Of a stretch of DNA of 51,457 nt, positions 7,642 to 16,061 are shown piece after piece (within the stretch, counting starts at the first letter, position 1; the number at the start of each line of letters is the position of its first letter). The DNA is from a virus. The stretch spans positions 1 through 51,457 of the IMG/VR virus record IMGVR_UViG_3300046804_003072, one strand, 5' to 3'. The position numbers and the translations under genes are program-made. The notes beneath the pieces are model-generated. The model searched no databases, was not told the origin of the DNA, and saw only the letters and a program-made list of their open reading frames with translations.

Positions 7642-7867
7642 GTATAAGGTCAATCTCCACGAACTAATCTACGACTTGGCCAACATTGGCAAGTTGGGAT
7701 ATGACGCCGTTTATACCATGCCTGTGCATTACAGGTCTTTCTACATTCGCAAACTCACCCGAGACAAGGAAAAAGAAAAGGCGGCATACGAGAAAGCCCA
7801 AGGTATGCAGGATGGGGCATCCTCTTCCAAAATCGTTAAAGGCCCGCAGATTGGTCCACGGGTTTAA
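7622..7867 (+). CDS. Frameshifted C-terminal extension of the gp26-family gene
   Basis: A frame with protein-like content (D-E-Y-K-V-N-L-H-E-L-I-Y-D-L, then Y-T-M-P-V-H-Y-R-S-F-Y-I-R-K-L and a charged helix) runs on after the gp26-family stop. It has no ATG, GTG or good TTG near its start: the first in-frame ATG upstream is at 7481, deep inside the gp26 frame. The join with the gp26 frame falls on seven T residues at 7621-7627, where a +1 or -2 slip would fuse the two products. The M-P-V-x-x-R-x-F-Y motif resembles a small protein I recall encoded after gp26 in other T4-like phages. An indel in the homopolymer during sequencing is the main alternative. Confidence 0.55.
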   Translation, partial: FFGLTDEYKVNLHELIYDLANIGKLGYDAVYTMPVHYRSFYIRKLTRDKEKEKAAYEKAQGMQDGASSSKIVKGPQIGPRV

Positions 7868-7871
7868 GGAT

Positions 7872-8150
7872 TTACCCGATGGCACTGATATGTCTTAGGT
7901 TTGCCACGACCAGAATTGTCCAAGAAACAACACAAATGCCCCACAATCCAATTTTTAGAATGGTGAGTTTGATATAGTAGGATGGGGACGGATATTGGAT
8001 TTCTTCAGCAAGACTTCGGTAAAACATCGGGGCAACTAATCCTCCGACGAAGCAGGATAGAAGCAACATTATGGCAAGATGACTTCCAATACTCTTCAGT
8101 AAGGAGAAAATGTTATCTACTATAGTTTCGTTTGAGTTTTCTGTTTTCAT
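7872..8150 (-). CDS. Small two-helix membrane protein
   Basis: The 92-residue protein has two hydrophobic segments, at about 24-45 (I-M-L-L-L-S-C-F-V-G-G-L-V) and 64-84 (L-K-I-G-L-W-G-I-C-V-V-S-W). An acidic N-terminus precedes the first. Probably an inner-membrane protein; function unknown. It is transcribed against the tail genes from a sigma70-like promoter whose -10 hexamer ends 6 nt before the ATG, so the mRNA would be leaderless. Together with the gene at 8431 it forms an early-type island within the late tail region. Confidence 0.65.
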   Translation of the reverse strand: MKTENSNETIVDNIFSLLKSIGSHLAIMLLLSCFVGGLVAPMFYRSLAEEIQYPSPSYYIKLTILKIGLWGICVVSWTILVVANLRHISAIG

Positions 8151-8156
8151 GTTCTC

Positions 8157-8184
8157 ACTATAGCAGACTGCTATAAAAAGTCAA
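8157..8184 (-). promoter_or_regulatory. Sigma70-like promoter TTGACT-N16-TATAGT
   Basis: Minus strand: TTGACT at 8184-8179, 16-nt spacer, TATAGT at 8162-8157, then GAGAAC and ATG 8150. The expected start site, 7 nt after the -10, is the A of the ATG. Confidence 0.75.
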
Positions 8185-8191
8185 GGAAAAG

Positions 8192-8431
8192 TTACCATTG
8201 AATGATGTATGCGTTTATCGTTATACCCTCATAGTATTCGATGGTGTATTTCGCCTTGAACAAATATCTTAAGATAGGCCATATTTGATGGTTTGGAATG
8301 TTATTATAATACGAAGAAACAGGCCAAACGAAATGCTTATATCCTTTCGATTTCCGGTCTTCAATGATTTTTAATATCATTTTCAACTCTCGTTTAAGGG
8401 AAATTGGTGTGTGTGGCATATGAGATTTCAT
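8192..8431 (-). CDS. Small hypothetical early protein
   Basis: A 79-residue basic protein when started at 8431 (M-K-S-H-M-P-H-T-P). It holds a helical N-terminal half (L-K-R-E-L-K-M-I-L-K-I-I-E) and an aromatic-rich C-terminal half (K-H-F-V-W-P-V-S-S-Y-Y). No family recognised. Start 8431 is preferred over 8449 because a TATAAT hexamer lies 6 nt before it, exactly as for the gene at 8150. Host-takeover genes are typically this small and promoter-rich, but that is inference. Confidence 0.55.
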   Translation of the reverse strand: MKSHMPHTPISLKRELKMILKIIEDRKSKGYKHFVWPVSSYYNNIPNHQIWPILRYLFKAKYTIEYYEGITINAYIIQW

Positions 8432-8437
8432 AGTTGG

Positions 8438-8465
8438 ATTATAGCACAAATCTCAAGGGTTGCAA
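8438..8465 (-). promoter_or_regulatory. Sigma70-like promoter TTGCAA-N16-TATAAT
   Basis: Minus strand: TTGCAA at 8465-8460, 16-nt spacer, TATAAT at 8443-8438, then CCAACT and ATG 8431. Same spacing as the promoter at 8157-8184. It sits back to back with the plus-strand TATTTAT box at 8467-8473. Confidence 0.75.
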
Positions 8466-8466
8466 C

Positions 8467-8473
8467 TATTTAT
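8467..8473 (+). promoter_or_regulatory. TATTTAT box, 4 nt before tape measure ATG
   Basis: TATTTAT, then AATC, then ATG 8478. No ribosome-binding site and no -35. This is the head of the tape measure/baseplate operon. Confidence 0.55.
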
Positions 8474-8477
8474 AATC

Positions 8478-10946
8478 ATGGCTGACACTTATACATCTGA
8501 CATCAAATCCGCTATTTCTCAAAAAACCGAGGTTCAGGAACTTGGTGCTGCGTGGCTTAATGTAGCCGATATTCAGAAAAAGATTACCGACTCATATAAT
8601 GAAGAAGTGAATGTTCTTCAAAAAATGGTTGGGGTTGAGGGACTTCTTAAAAAAAATGTTATTGACCGATTTAAGGATGAGATGACCCTCAAATCCAAAT
8701 TGAAAAACCTCGAATCTCAAATTACAACCTTAAAAGAAAAGTCTCATTCTATTGTTGATGCGGCGACGAGAGACGAGGCCAAATTATCTCTGGAAGGTAT
8801 GTTGCAGAGAAAATTAGCGTGGGAAAAAGAAGCCGAAATGCTAAACAAAATAAACCGAACGGGTTTAGGTGTATTTTTGTTTTTCTTGAGTAACGCTGTT
8901 TCACTATTCAAAAAATTGGATTCGGAAGCATGGGAGTTTAGGAAAGCGGTTGGAATGTCTCGGGATCAATCTGAACATTTGAAAGATATTGTCCAAGGAG
9001 TTTCTATAGAATATACCCATATTGGAGTTACTGCTAAAAATGTAAATTCAGCAATCATTTCGGCTGGACAAGCAATGGGCAGTATGCATAACGTTACAAG
9101 AAAAGTTGCTTCAACAATTTCTATCCTTGAGGCTCAGTTAGGAGTCGCCGCAGAAGACACCACCACCATACTCCGTAATTTTGCGGTAATGTCTGGAACT
9201 ACAATGGAAACGCAGAATAACATGGTGTATTTTGCTCAAGCACTATCTGCCGCTGGGGGCGTAAGTTTTACACAGATTGCAAAAGATTTTAGAAGTATGA
9301 AGGATACTACGTTTCTAATGGTATCTCGTCTTCCATCTGTCATGGCAAAAACCGCAGTCGAATTAAGAAGAATGGGAACAGATATAAATTCGGCGGCAAG
9401 CTCATCTCGAAAACTTTTGGATTTTACACAAAATGTTCAAGATGAAATGGAGGCTTCCGTATTACTTGGTCATTCAATTAACCTTCAAAAAGCAAGAGAA
9501 TTGGCATATAATAGGGACATAGAAGGCAGCACTAAAGAAATTTTACGATTGGCGAAACAATCAAACTTTGCACATGGTATGGATACGTTTCAAATGGAGG
9601 CGTTTGCTAAAGCAACTGGTAGAAGTGTGGAAGATTTACTGAGTATGGTTCAGGCAAGTGAAGAAATGGATAAGGCATTGTCATCTTCCGACCCAAAAAT
9701 AAAAACAATGGCCCAAGAGTATCAGAGATTGAAAAATGCAAATGAAGCGGCAGCACAAGCAGCCGGAAAAAACGTAGAGTATCAGCTTATGCTAAAAGCA
9801 AATCAAGAACGATTGACTGCAATTTCTCAAAAATGGGAACAGATGCTTGCTCGGGTTAGTCAATGGTTTTTACCTATTATTGATGGAGCATTATCATTTG
9901 TAGATGCTATTATGCCTGCCGTTCCGTTACTCATGGGAATGACTTCATTTTTTGAAAAAATTGGTGAAATAATATCAAATAAAGTAACTCTTTCGTTAAT
10001 GAACGCTGTCCGATATGGGGAAAAGTTATCGTTTATTGCAAAAGTTTTTACTTCTGTTCAAAAAGCATTTTCATGGATTGGAAGTATAGCTAAAGTTGGT
10101 GGCTTCATCGGAAGCTGGGCACCGTTGGTATTCAAGTTTGTCGCTCCATTCTTTAAGCTTTTAGGCCCAATTGGATGGATTATCACGGCATTCCAAGCCA
10201 TCAGCGGATTTGTTCGTGGGTTTAAAGAGGGTGGATTGCTTGGTGGATTGAAGGGAGCGTTTACATCAATTATACCGTTTGGTGACAAAATTTGGGATTT
10301 CATATCTAAGTTGTGGAATGCAATTGGTCCAATTGGGCAAGCAATTATCAAATGGACCAATCCACTATATTTGGTATATCGTGCAGTTCAAGCTATAATA
10401 AATGTTATTCCCAAAATTGGGGCCGTCATCAAAGAAACATTTTCTAATGCGTGGAATGGAATTAAAGATTGGCTTGGATTTTCACCATCTAATCTCGGAT
10501 TGCGAATTGTTAAAGGAATATTATCTATTCAAACAATGTTATTTGATGCTATAACATATCCTTGGAGACACGCTTTCGCATGGATTGCGGACAAACTACC
10601 CGGTATGGGTAAGATAGCAGAAAAGCTTCGGGGTGGGTTTGGGGGAATGACCAATTCAATTGAATCTAAAGTTACACAACAACAAATTCAACCTACTCAA
10701 ATTGCTGAGAAGCCTGCTCAAGTTACCACCCCAACTCAAGCCCCAGCACAGGCACAAACTGCCGAGGCTCAAGCAACCACACAGGATAATGGAAAATTGT
10801 TGGCCAGCATCTTGGAGTCCATCAACATTTTGAACAAAAATTTGGAATCAGGAAAGATTGGTTTCTATGTGGATGGCCAATTGCTTTCTGCAACCATTGC
10901 CCGCCAAACGGAATTCCGTGGTGGCTATGGAGTGAATAAGGTATAA
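8478..10946 (+). CDS. Tail tape measure protein
   Basis: The 822-residue protein has the tape measure layout. The N-terminal half is helical and coiled-coil. Hydrophobic, Gly-rich segments follow at about 130-150 (L-G-V-F-L-F-F-L-S-N-A-V) and 470-640. A Gln/Thr/Pro/Ala-rich linker lies near 730-770, before a short conserved-looking C-terminal domain. It would span the tail tube and set its length, and the membrane-like segments may insert into the host envelope. Start chosen at 8478, 4 nt after a TATTTAT box; the in-frame TTG at 8460 lies inside a minus-strand promoter. Base composition is more AT-rich than the baseplate genes that follow. It is followed after 3 nt by the next gene. Confidence 0.85.
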   Translation: MADTYTSDIKSAISQKTEVQELGAAWLNVADIQKKITDSYNEEVNVLQKMVGVEGLLKKNVIDRFKDEMTLKSKLKNLESQITTLKEKSHSIVDAATRDEAKLSLEGMLQRKLAWEKEAEMLNKINRTGLGVFLFFLSNAVSLFKKLDSEAWEFRKAVGMSRDQSEHLKDIVQGVSIEYTHIGVTAKNVNSAIISAGQAMGSMHNVTRKVASTISILEAQLGVAAEDTTTILRNFAVMSGTTMETQNNMVYFAQALSAAGGVSFTQIAKDFRSMKDTTFLMVSRLPSVMAKTAVELRRMGTDINSAASSSRKLLDFTQNVQDEMEASVLLGHSINLQKARELAYNRDIEGSTKEILRLAKQSNFAHGMDTFQMEAFAKATGRSVEDLLSMVQASEEMDKALSSSDPKIKTMAQEYQRLKNANEAAAQAAGKNVEYQLMLKANQERLTAISQKWEQMLARVSQWFLPIIDGALSFVDAIMPAVPLLMGMTSFFEKIGEIISNKVTLSLMNAVRYGEKLSFIAKVFTSVQKAFSWIGSIAKVGGFIGSWAPLVFKFVAPFFKLLGPIGWIITAFQAISGFVRGFKEGGLLGGLKGAFTSIIPFGDKIWDFISKLWNAIGPIGQAIIKWTNPLYLVYRAVQAIINVIPKIGAVIKETFSNAWNGIKDWLGFSPSNLGLRIVKGILSIQTMLFDAITYPWRHAFAWIADKLPGMGKIAEKLRGGFGGMTNSIESKVTQQQIQPTQIAEKPAQVTTPTQAPAQAQTAEAQATTQDNGKLLASILESINILNKNLESGKIGFYVDGQLLSATIARQTEFRGGYGVNKV

Positions 10947-10949
10947 CCT

Positions 10950-13247
10950 ATGGGAAGCCAACAATCAATTCAACCGACCCCATCGTTAATTTCGATTCCG
11001 TCGAATTATCCCCACTTCCCTACTCCGGGTAAGTTGCAAATTTTGTGGGAAGGTAACAGCAAGAGCCTGTATCATCGTCTTTCTCCCTATGTGAGTTATG
11101 ACCAAAACAGCGGCTTGATTAAGGGATTTACCATTCAACCATATTGGTATGTTTATCCCGATGAAAACAAGAAGGGATTGAATGCTCTCAAGAGATATGA
11201 ATCTCGTGTTTTTCCAATTGGTTCTGCTCCAATTGATGTTGTCCGAACCGCAAAATTCTTGGGTTCTGGCAATGGTATCATTTTCTTAGGCAAACAGTTC
11301 CTACTTCAAACTGGAAATCCATACAACGAAACTCGTATTTATAACCCCTCATCACCCATTGTTGCAGCAGGAATGGGTCTGGCATTCAACACTGTTCGAC
11401 CAAATCGTGCATTTGATACTTCTGCGGGGTTAGCGGGTGTCGCTGGTAGTCTTCTTGGTGGTCTCGGTTCAGCCATTTTTGGCAAATCTATTAACCCACC
11501 AGCAGGAACCAAGGGTGGTGCTCTTCCACTTATCAATGCCAAATCTGGCGGCAAAGGACTTCTCCGTGCCGGTACTGCAATTGGGGGCGTTGGCAATGTA
11601 GATGCGATGTGGAAAAAGAAGCAGGGGTTTGGATTCATCAAATCTCTTTTTGCAAACTTCATTCCTCAACGCCAAGATGAAAATGTGAAATATCGCAGTG
11701 ATGAAGGCACATATGGCAAAATGATTGCTGATGCGAATTTCAGATTGTGGATGGATAGAGCAAGTCCAACTATCGAACTAAAGTCGGCGAGAACTCCTCC
11801 GTTCCAGATGTGGGTTGCTGGTGGAACTTTGATGCGTAAGGATTCAGAAAACGTCAAGGTTTCTGTGCGGCAATTTGGATGCTACATGAATGAGGACGGA
11901 ATGAATGCGTTTTACGCAACGGCAAAGTCCATAGAAAGTGGAAGGTACATCCCCACTGTCGGTCATGTCGGGTATGAACGCAAAGCGAGTACGAACGAAC
12001 TTAAACCGGGCATACGATATAGTGATAACATTGGTGAAAGGGTCAATGCTGATTATGATGCATCCGACATCATGTATAACTATTCCTTTTATGCTGACCC
12101 ACCAGAAAGGTTCTTAACCAAGAGAAGCGATACGGACATTGTTCGGACAACTAACCTGCAAATGACCAAACTCTTGAATAAAATCAAGGAGACGGGAGTT
12201 TATGATGTCACAATTCCAGATGGGGCACGAGTTATCACGAGCAACCAACAGTCTGATAGCCCTGCGGGATATGACCGACTTTTCAAGACGGCTGAAAAAG
12301 GAAAATCTCCAATGAACTATCCATTGGGTGTCCTCAAGGATTACAGAACATCCCGAGTCGTAGATGACAAACTCACAACGAACCCCGGTGAAAAGTCGCT
12401 TAAACTGCCTACGGCTGGACGAATGGATGCTTTGAACACTTTGACAGTGCTTGGGAAAGACCAGAAAGTTCCTAACTCACTCGTGAAGGGATGGACCAAG
12501 TGGCAACCGTATGTTGACGACCAAATTGCATTTTTCTTCTATGACGTAGTGAATGAGAAATACATACCATTCCGTTGCACCGTGAAGGGGCTGAATGAAA
12601 GTCTCGCAGCCTCATGGGAAGACATGCAGTTCATTGGACGTGGTGACAAGGTGTATTCATACGGTGGATTCACTCGGAATCTTTCATTCGGAATGAAAAT
12701 TGTCATTGGAAGCATCATTGAACTCGCCCCCACATGGCAACGTATCAACTACCTTGCAACTTTGGTCAAACCCGCAAACTATACTTTTTCGCAACAGAAT
12801 CAATCGTATAACCGCTTTATGGTTCCTCCGATGGTCATGCTGACGTTGGGTGATATGTATAAAGACCACCCAATACTCATCAACTCAATCAACATTGTTG
12901 TTCCCGATGATGCAGCATGGGAGACCCAACACCAAGTAAACAATGAGCAGTGGGAATACCTAGCCTCGTTTATCAAGAGCAAGTCTGCTTTGAAATTTGG
13001 CCAACTGCCACGGGAAATTGAAATCTCTGTCGGAGCAGTATTGTTGGAAAAGGAACGGGCAATTGTTGGTGGTGCAAACTTCGGACATGCCCCACGGCAA
13101 GATGATAATCCATATCGGTGGAATACCGATGCTGTCTTGAGTGCTACACAGATGACACCACTCGATAAGTCGCTTGTTGTGACGAAAGACAATGCGACCA
13201 TCTATAGCGACGATGAAGCTGCTGCACAGGAAAGAGAGTTTAGTTAA
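10950..13247 (+). CDS. Baseplate/tail-tube junction structural protein
   Basis: The 765-residue protein shows features of T4-like tube-initiator and baseplate proteins (gp48/gp54-like). The C-terminal third has a tube-like module with F-x-R-N-L-S-F-G-M-K-I, then P-P-M-V-M-L-T-L-G-D-M-Y, and finally L-P-R-E-I-E-I-S-V-G. A Gly-rich insert at about 140-200 (G-L-A-G-V-A-G-S-L-L-G-G-L-G) may be flexible or membrane-seeking. It lies between the tape measure and LysM-type gene, a typical baseplate position. Start ATG 10950 has an AAGG just before it. The exact baseplate role is inferred from position and the C-terminal pattern. Confidence 0.6.
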   Translation: MGSQQSIQPTPSLISIPSNYPHFPTPGKLQILWEGNSKSLYHRLSPYVSYDQNSGLIKGFTIQPYWYVYPDENKKGLNALKRYESRVFPIGSAPIDVVRTAKFLGSGNGIIFLGKQFLLQTGNPYNETRIYNPSSPIVAAGMGLAFNTVRPNRAFDTSAGLAGVAGSLLGGLGSAIFGKSINPPAGTKGGALPLINAKSGGKGLLRAGTAIGGVGNVDAMWKKKQGFGFIKSLFANFIPQRQDENVKYRSDEGTYGKMIADANFRLWMDRASPTIELKSARTPPFQMWVAGGTLMRKDSENVKVSVRQFGCYMNEDGMNAFYATAKSIESGRYIPTVGHVGYERKASTNELKPGIRYSDNIGERVNADYDASDIMYNYSFYADPPERFLTKRSDTDIVRTTNLQMTKLLNKIKETGVYDVTIPDGARVITSNQQSDSPAGYDRLFKTAEKGKSPMNYPLGVLKDYRTSRVVDDKLTTNPGEKSLKLPTAGRMDALNTLTVLGKDQKVPNSLVKGWTKWQPYVDDQIAFFFYDVVNEKYIPFRCTVKGLNESLAASWEDMQFIGRGDKVYSYGGFTRNLSFGMKIVIGSIIELAPTWQRINYLATLVKPANYTFSQQNQSYNRFMVPPMVMLTLGDMYKDHPILINSINIVVPDDAAWETQHQVNNEQWEYLASFIKSKSALKFGQLPREIEISVGAVLLEKERAIVGGANFGHAPRQDDNPYRWNTDAVLSATQMTPLDKSLVVTKDNATIYSDDEAAAQEREFS

Positions 13248-13249
13248 GT

Positions 13250-13549
13250 ATGAAGAGATACACGAGCACACCAACTCAAAACAGGTTTGATGGAAAGCGA
13301 GTCTATAAGACTACCACATATCCTGTGATTGTGCCCCTTCCAACCGACATTCAAGTTGTTTCCAATGAAGGAGATTATTTAGATTCCTTGGCATATAAAT
13401 ACTATGGAGACCCCACATTGTTTTGGGTGATTGCTTTGGCAAATAACCTCGGAAAAGGAAGATTGAGCGTTCCACCCGGATTAACACTACGTATTCCTGT
13501 CAATGTCAATGATTTGATAGACCAATTCAACCGACTGAATTCACAATAA
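13250..13549 (+). CDS. LysM-like baseplate wedge protein, gp53 type
   Basis: The 99-residue protein has the small phage LysM/gp53 signature: D-Y-L-D-S-L-A-Y-K-Y-Y-G-D-P-T-L-F-W-V-I-A near 42-62, then P-P-G-x-x-L-R-I-P at about 75-83. The family joins the baseplate hub or tube to the wedge. T4 gp53 is about twice as long, so this is a compact form. It starts 2 nt after the preceding stop and ends just before the next gene, within one baseplate operon. Confidence 0.8.
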   Translation: MKRYTSTPTQNRFDGKRVYKTTTYPVIVPLPTDIQVVSNEGDYLDSLAYKYYGDPTLFWVIALANNLGKGRLSVPPGLTLRIPVNVNDLIDQFNRLNSQ

Positions 13550-13552
13550 GTT

Positions 13553-16027
13553 ATGGCAACGCCGTTAATACCGTGGGAACCATGTAACATCCCAGAAGAA
13601 CTCCAAGGCGAGCTTAATCGTCGAAAAATCAACCGTAGTTTTCGGTTCATTGAAGGAGCAAAAGGAGAGTGGGACAAGGATGATGGTGAGTGGAACCAAT
13701 ATCGAGGCCCAATGACGCCGTGGGTTCGGTTTTGCTCAAATGGTTATGGCCGTGAAGACATGCAACCTCCAAAGCCGGGGTTTGTCTTCTTTGGAGGAAA
13801 AAACTTCTACAGTGGCTACGGGTTTGAAAAAAATACAAGTGGAGTTCAAGAGGGTGTTATTGGATATGTTCCTGATGGAAAAGGAACAACGCACACCATC
13901 ATAAACGACCTCAATACAAGTGACTATCCGATTCACGTTCCACCACCCGAGATTGAGAAAATCACGGTCACAATCCAGAAAGAACTGTTCCGCCGTGCAA
14001 CTGTGGAATGGACTTGCTTTTCCAAAAAACAGTTGGAGTATATGACTCCATACTTCCTCGTTCCCGGCATCACATGTGTTTTGGAATGGGGATGGAATCA
14101 TTTTGACCCGACATCACTAATTCGCCTCGATTTAGTTGATGAACTCAAACGGCTCAATAACAACCCATACCCACTTTACACCAAACACATTCTGAAATCG
14201 AAGGGAAACTACGATGTCCTTTTCGGAAAGATTACTCATTTCGAGTGGTCTGCCGATGGAAACAAGTTGAAGTGTAAGACTGAAATTACTTCACAAGACC
14301 GCATTTATGCTGGTCTAGTAGTTGATTCCAACGCCACAGCACAAAATCCAACCGATGATAAAAAAGACGAGGACGTGCGACCTCTCGACAACATGAAGCA
14401 GTTCGTTGAGAAATCGTTAGGACAGTTCAAATCCGTTAAAGATACGGATCCTGCCAACATTGATGGGTTGCAAGATTTCGTGACATATCTCCAAGACCAC
14501 CATCAGAAAAACTGGAAAGAGTATATCTATGCGGTTTTCTATGGCAGAGATATTAACGACACGAAACAAGACACCGTTCAGTTTGACAACAAGAAAGAAG
14601 ACTTTGACAGAAAAAAGAACGATGACGTTTGGTTGAGCATGGGATTGGTCATGGAGATTATCAACTACTTTGTGTCGCCCGCAAGGGGATACAAAGGAGC
14701 AGAGATGTTCCGTGTAGATATTGACGACTGTGTTATCAGCGGGCATCCAAATCTCATTTCATCCGATGGAGAAGTTTTACTCATTCCAAATGCCGAAGCT
14801 CCGAAGTATTTCGTCGGTGTTCCGGGGCGAAACTCATTAGAGTCCGCTTCGGATAAAGAGAAGGATTATGATTCGGTAATGAACCAAACAACCAATCCAG
14901 ATCCAGTGGTGAAGTGGATGAAGAAAGATGAAGCGGAAGCAAAGGGGATGCTTGCTGATTATCGAATACAGAAAATATGTCGTCCCACACAAAACGCAAT
15001 CAAACGAGATAACCTCGACGAGTTGATTAACAAGATACGTTACGATAAGGCTGGAAGCGGCCAAACGTTTGAGTTTCCGTTTTTGAACGACGCATCACTT
15101 GTTCCCAACTCAAAACCATACCCACGACGATACGCCGGGCTTTTGAAGAATCTTTACTTGAACACAAAATGTTTCAAGAAATGGGTAAACGATTCAAGCA
15201 TCAAAACTTACCCTCAGCTTATCGAAAAGCTTTTGGGCGAAATCAGTATTGCGGCAGGAAACTTTTGGGACTTCCGAATTGTATCCGGTACTGGACGTGA
15301 TGGATTATTGCCAGATGAGCCAGCAACGATGAAGATTGTTGATAACCGATTCATGACCACTGCAAATCGTGGAACTCCATACTTCTTTGATTACTTCGAT
15401 GCCGACAGTCTTCTCCAAGGACTTAGCTTTAAGCCTACCTTGAGCAACGCTCAGGCAATCCGCACCATTTACGCCCAAACCAACAACCCCGACAAGAAGA
15501 CGACATTGACAAATGGAGAAAATGAGTTGTTGGATTACCATTTCCGTGACCGACTCTTCATGGATGAAAACAAGAAGAACACAAGACCCATCAAGACGTC
15601 AACTGATAACTTTGACAAGACGATAACTGAACTTCAACAGTTATCCCCAATGGCAGGGTCATATCAAATGACGATGAAAAACAAAAATGGCGTCATCGTC
15701 GTTCGTCGTTTGTGTCTGCCCGCTTCGGATATTTTGAAGTTGTTGTTGGATGATGGTGACGAAGAGAGAAATCCCAAATACACTGGAATCATGCCGGGTA
15801 TTCAGGCACAATTCACCATTCAGGGAATCGGGGGTCTCAGAACGTTTATGATGTTCTTGGTTCGCAATTTGCCAGAGCCATATTCGCACAAAAACATTGT
15901 TTTCCGAATCGTGGACGTTCAAGAGTCCATTGATATGAGTAAATGGACAACCACTGTGACCGCAGGCGTTATCCCGCTACGAGAACACATCAAGAAGCGT
16001 CTCCAAATCAACACGAAAACAAGTTGA
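13553..16027 (+). CDS. Large baseplate structural protein
   Basis: The 824-residue protein is a probable baseplate hub or wedge component. Notable blocks are Y-F-L-V-P-G-I-T-C-V-L-E-W-G-W-N near 165-180, a segment S-K-G-N-Y-D-V-L-F-G-K-I, and a C-terminal domain ending V-T-A-G-V-I-P-L-R-E-H. I recall the E-W-G-W-N block from baseplate proteins of other large myophages, but cannot name a T4 counterpart. It is the last gene of the tail operon (8478-16027), and a sigma70-like promoter begins right at its stop codon. Confidence 0.6.
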   Translation: MATPLIPWEPCNIPEELQGELNRRKINRSFRFIEGAKGEWDKDDGEWNQYRGPMTPWVRFCSNGYGREDMQPPKPGFVFFGGKNFYSGYGFEKNTSGVQEGVIGYVPDGKGTTHTIINDLNTSDYPIHVPPPEIEKITVTIQKELFRRATVEWTCFSKKQLEYMTPYFLVPGITCVLEWGWNHFDPTSLIRLDLVDELKRLNNNPYPLYTKHILKSKGNYDVLFGKITHFEWSADGNKLKCKTEITSQDRIYAGLVVDSNATAQNPTDDKKDEDVRPLDNMKQFVEKSLGQFKSVKDTDPANIDGLQDFVTYLQDHHQKNWKEYIYAVFYGRDINDTKQDTVQFDNKKEDFDRKKNDDVWLSMGLVMEIINYFVSPARGYKGAEMFRVDIDDCVISGHPNLISSDGEVLLIPNAEAPKYFVGVPGRNSLESASDKEKDYDSVMNQTTNPDPVVKWMKKDEAEAKGMLADYRIQKICRPTQNAIKRDNLDELINKIRYDKAGSGQTFEFPFLNDASLVPNSKPYPRRYAGLLKNLYLNTKCFKKWVNDSSIKTYPQLIEKLLGEISIAAGNFWDFRIVSGTGRDGLLPDEPATMKIVDNRFMTTANRGTPYFFDYFDADSLLQGLSFKPTLSNAQAIRTIYAQTNNPDKKTTLTNGENELLDYHFRDRLFMDENKKNTRPIKTSTDNFDKTITELQQLSPMAGSYQMTMKNKNGVIVVRRLCLPASDILKLLLDDGDEERNPKYTGIMPGIQAQFTIQGIGGLRTFMMFLVRNLPEPYSHKNIVFRIVDVQESIDMSKWTTTVTAGVIPLREHIKKRLQINTKTS

Positions 16028-16052
16028 CTTGCGTAACCATTTATGATAGTGT
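16024..16052 (+). promoter_or_regulatory. Sigma70-like promoter TTGACT-N17-TAGTGT
   Basis: TTGACT at 16024-16029 overlaps the stop of the baseplate gene; TAGTGT follows after 17 nt. The polymerase ATG is 9 nt after the -10. It switches the region from late tail to replication genes. Confidence 0.6.
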
Positions 16053-16061
16053 GCTCGACTG

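Noticed and set aside
7481-7867. Independent gene starting at ATG 7481
   Set aside because: It would overlap 160 nt of the gp26-family gene out of frame with no ribosome-binding site; the upstream residues are not protein-like.
13394-13401. TATAAATA matching the T4 late promoter
   Set aside because: It encodes A-Y-K-Y-Y inside the gp53-type gene and no gene start follows closely.
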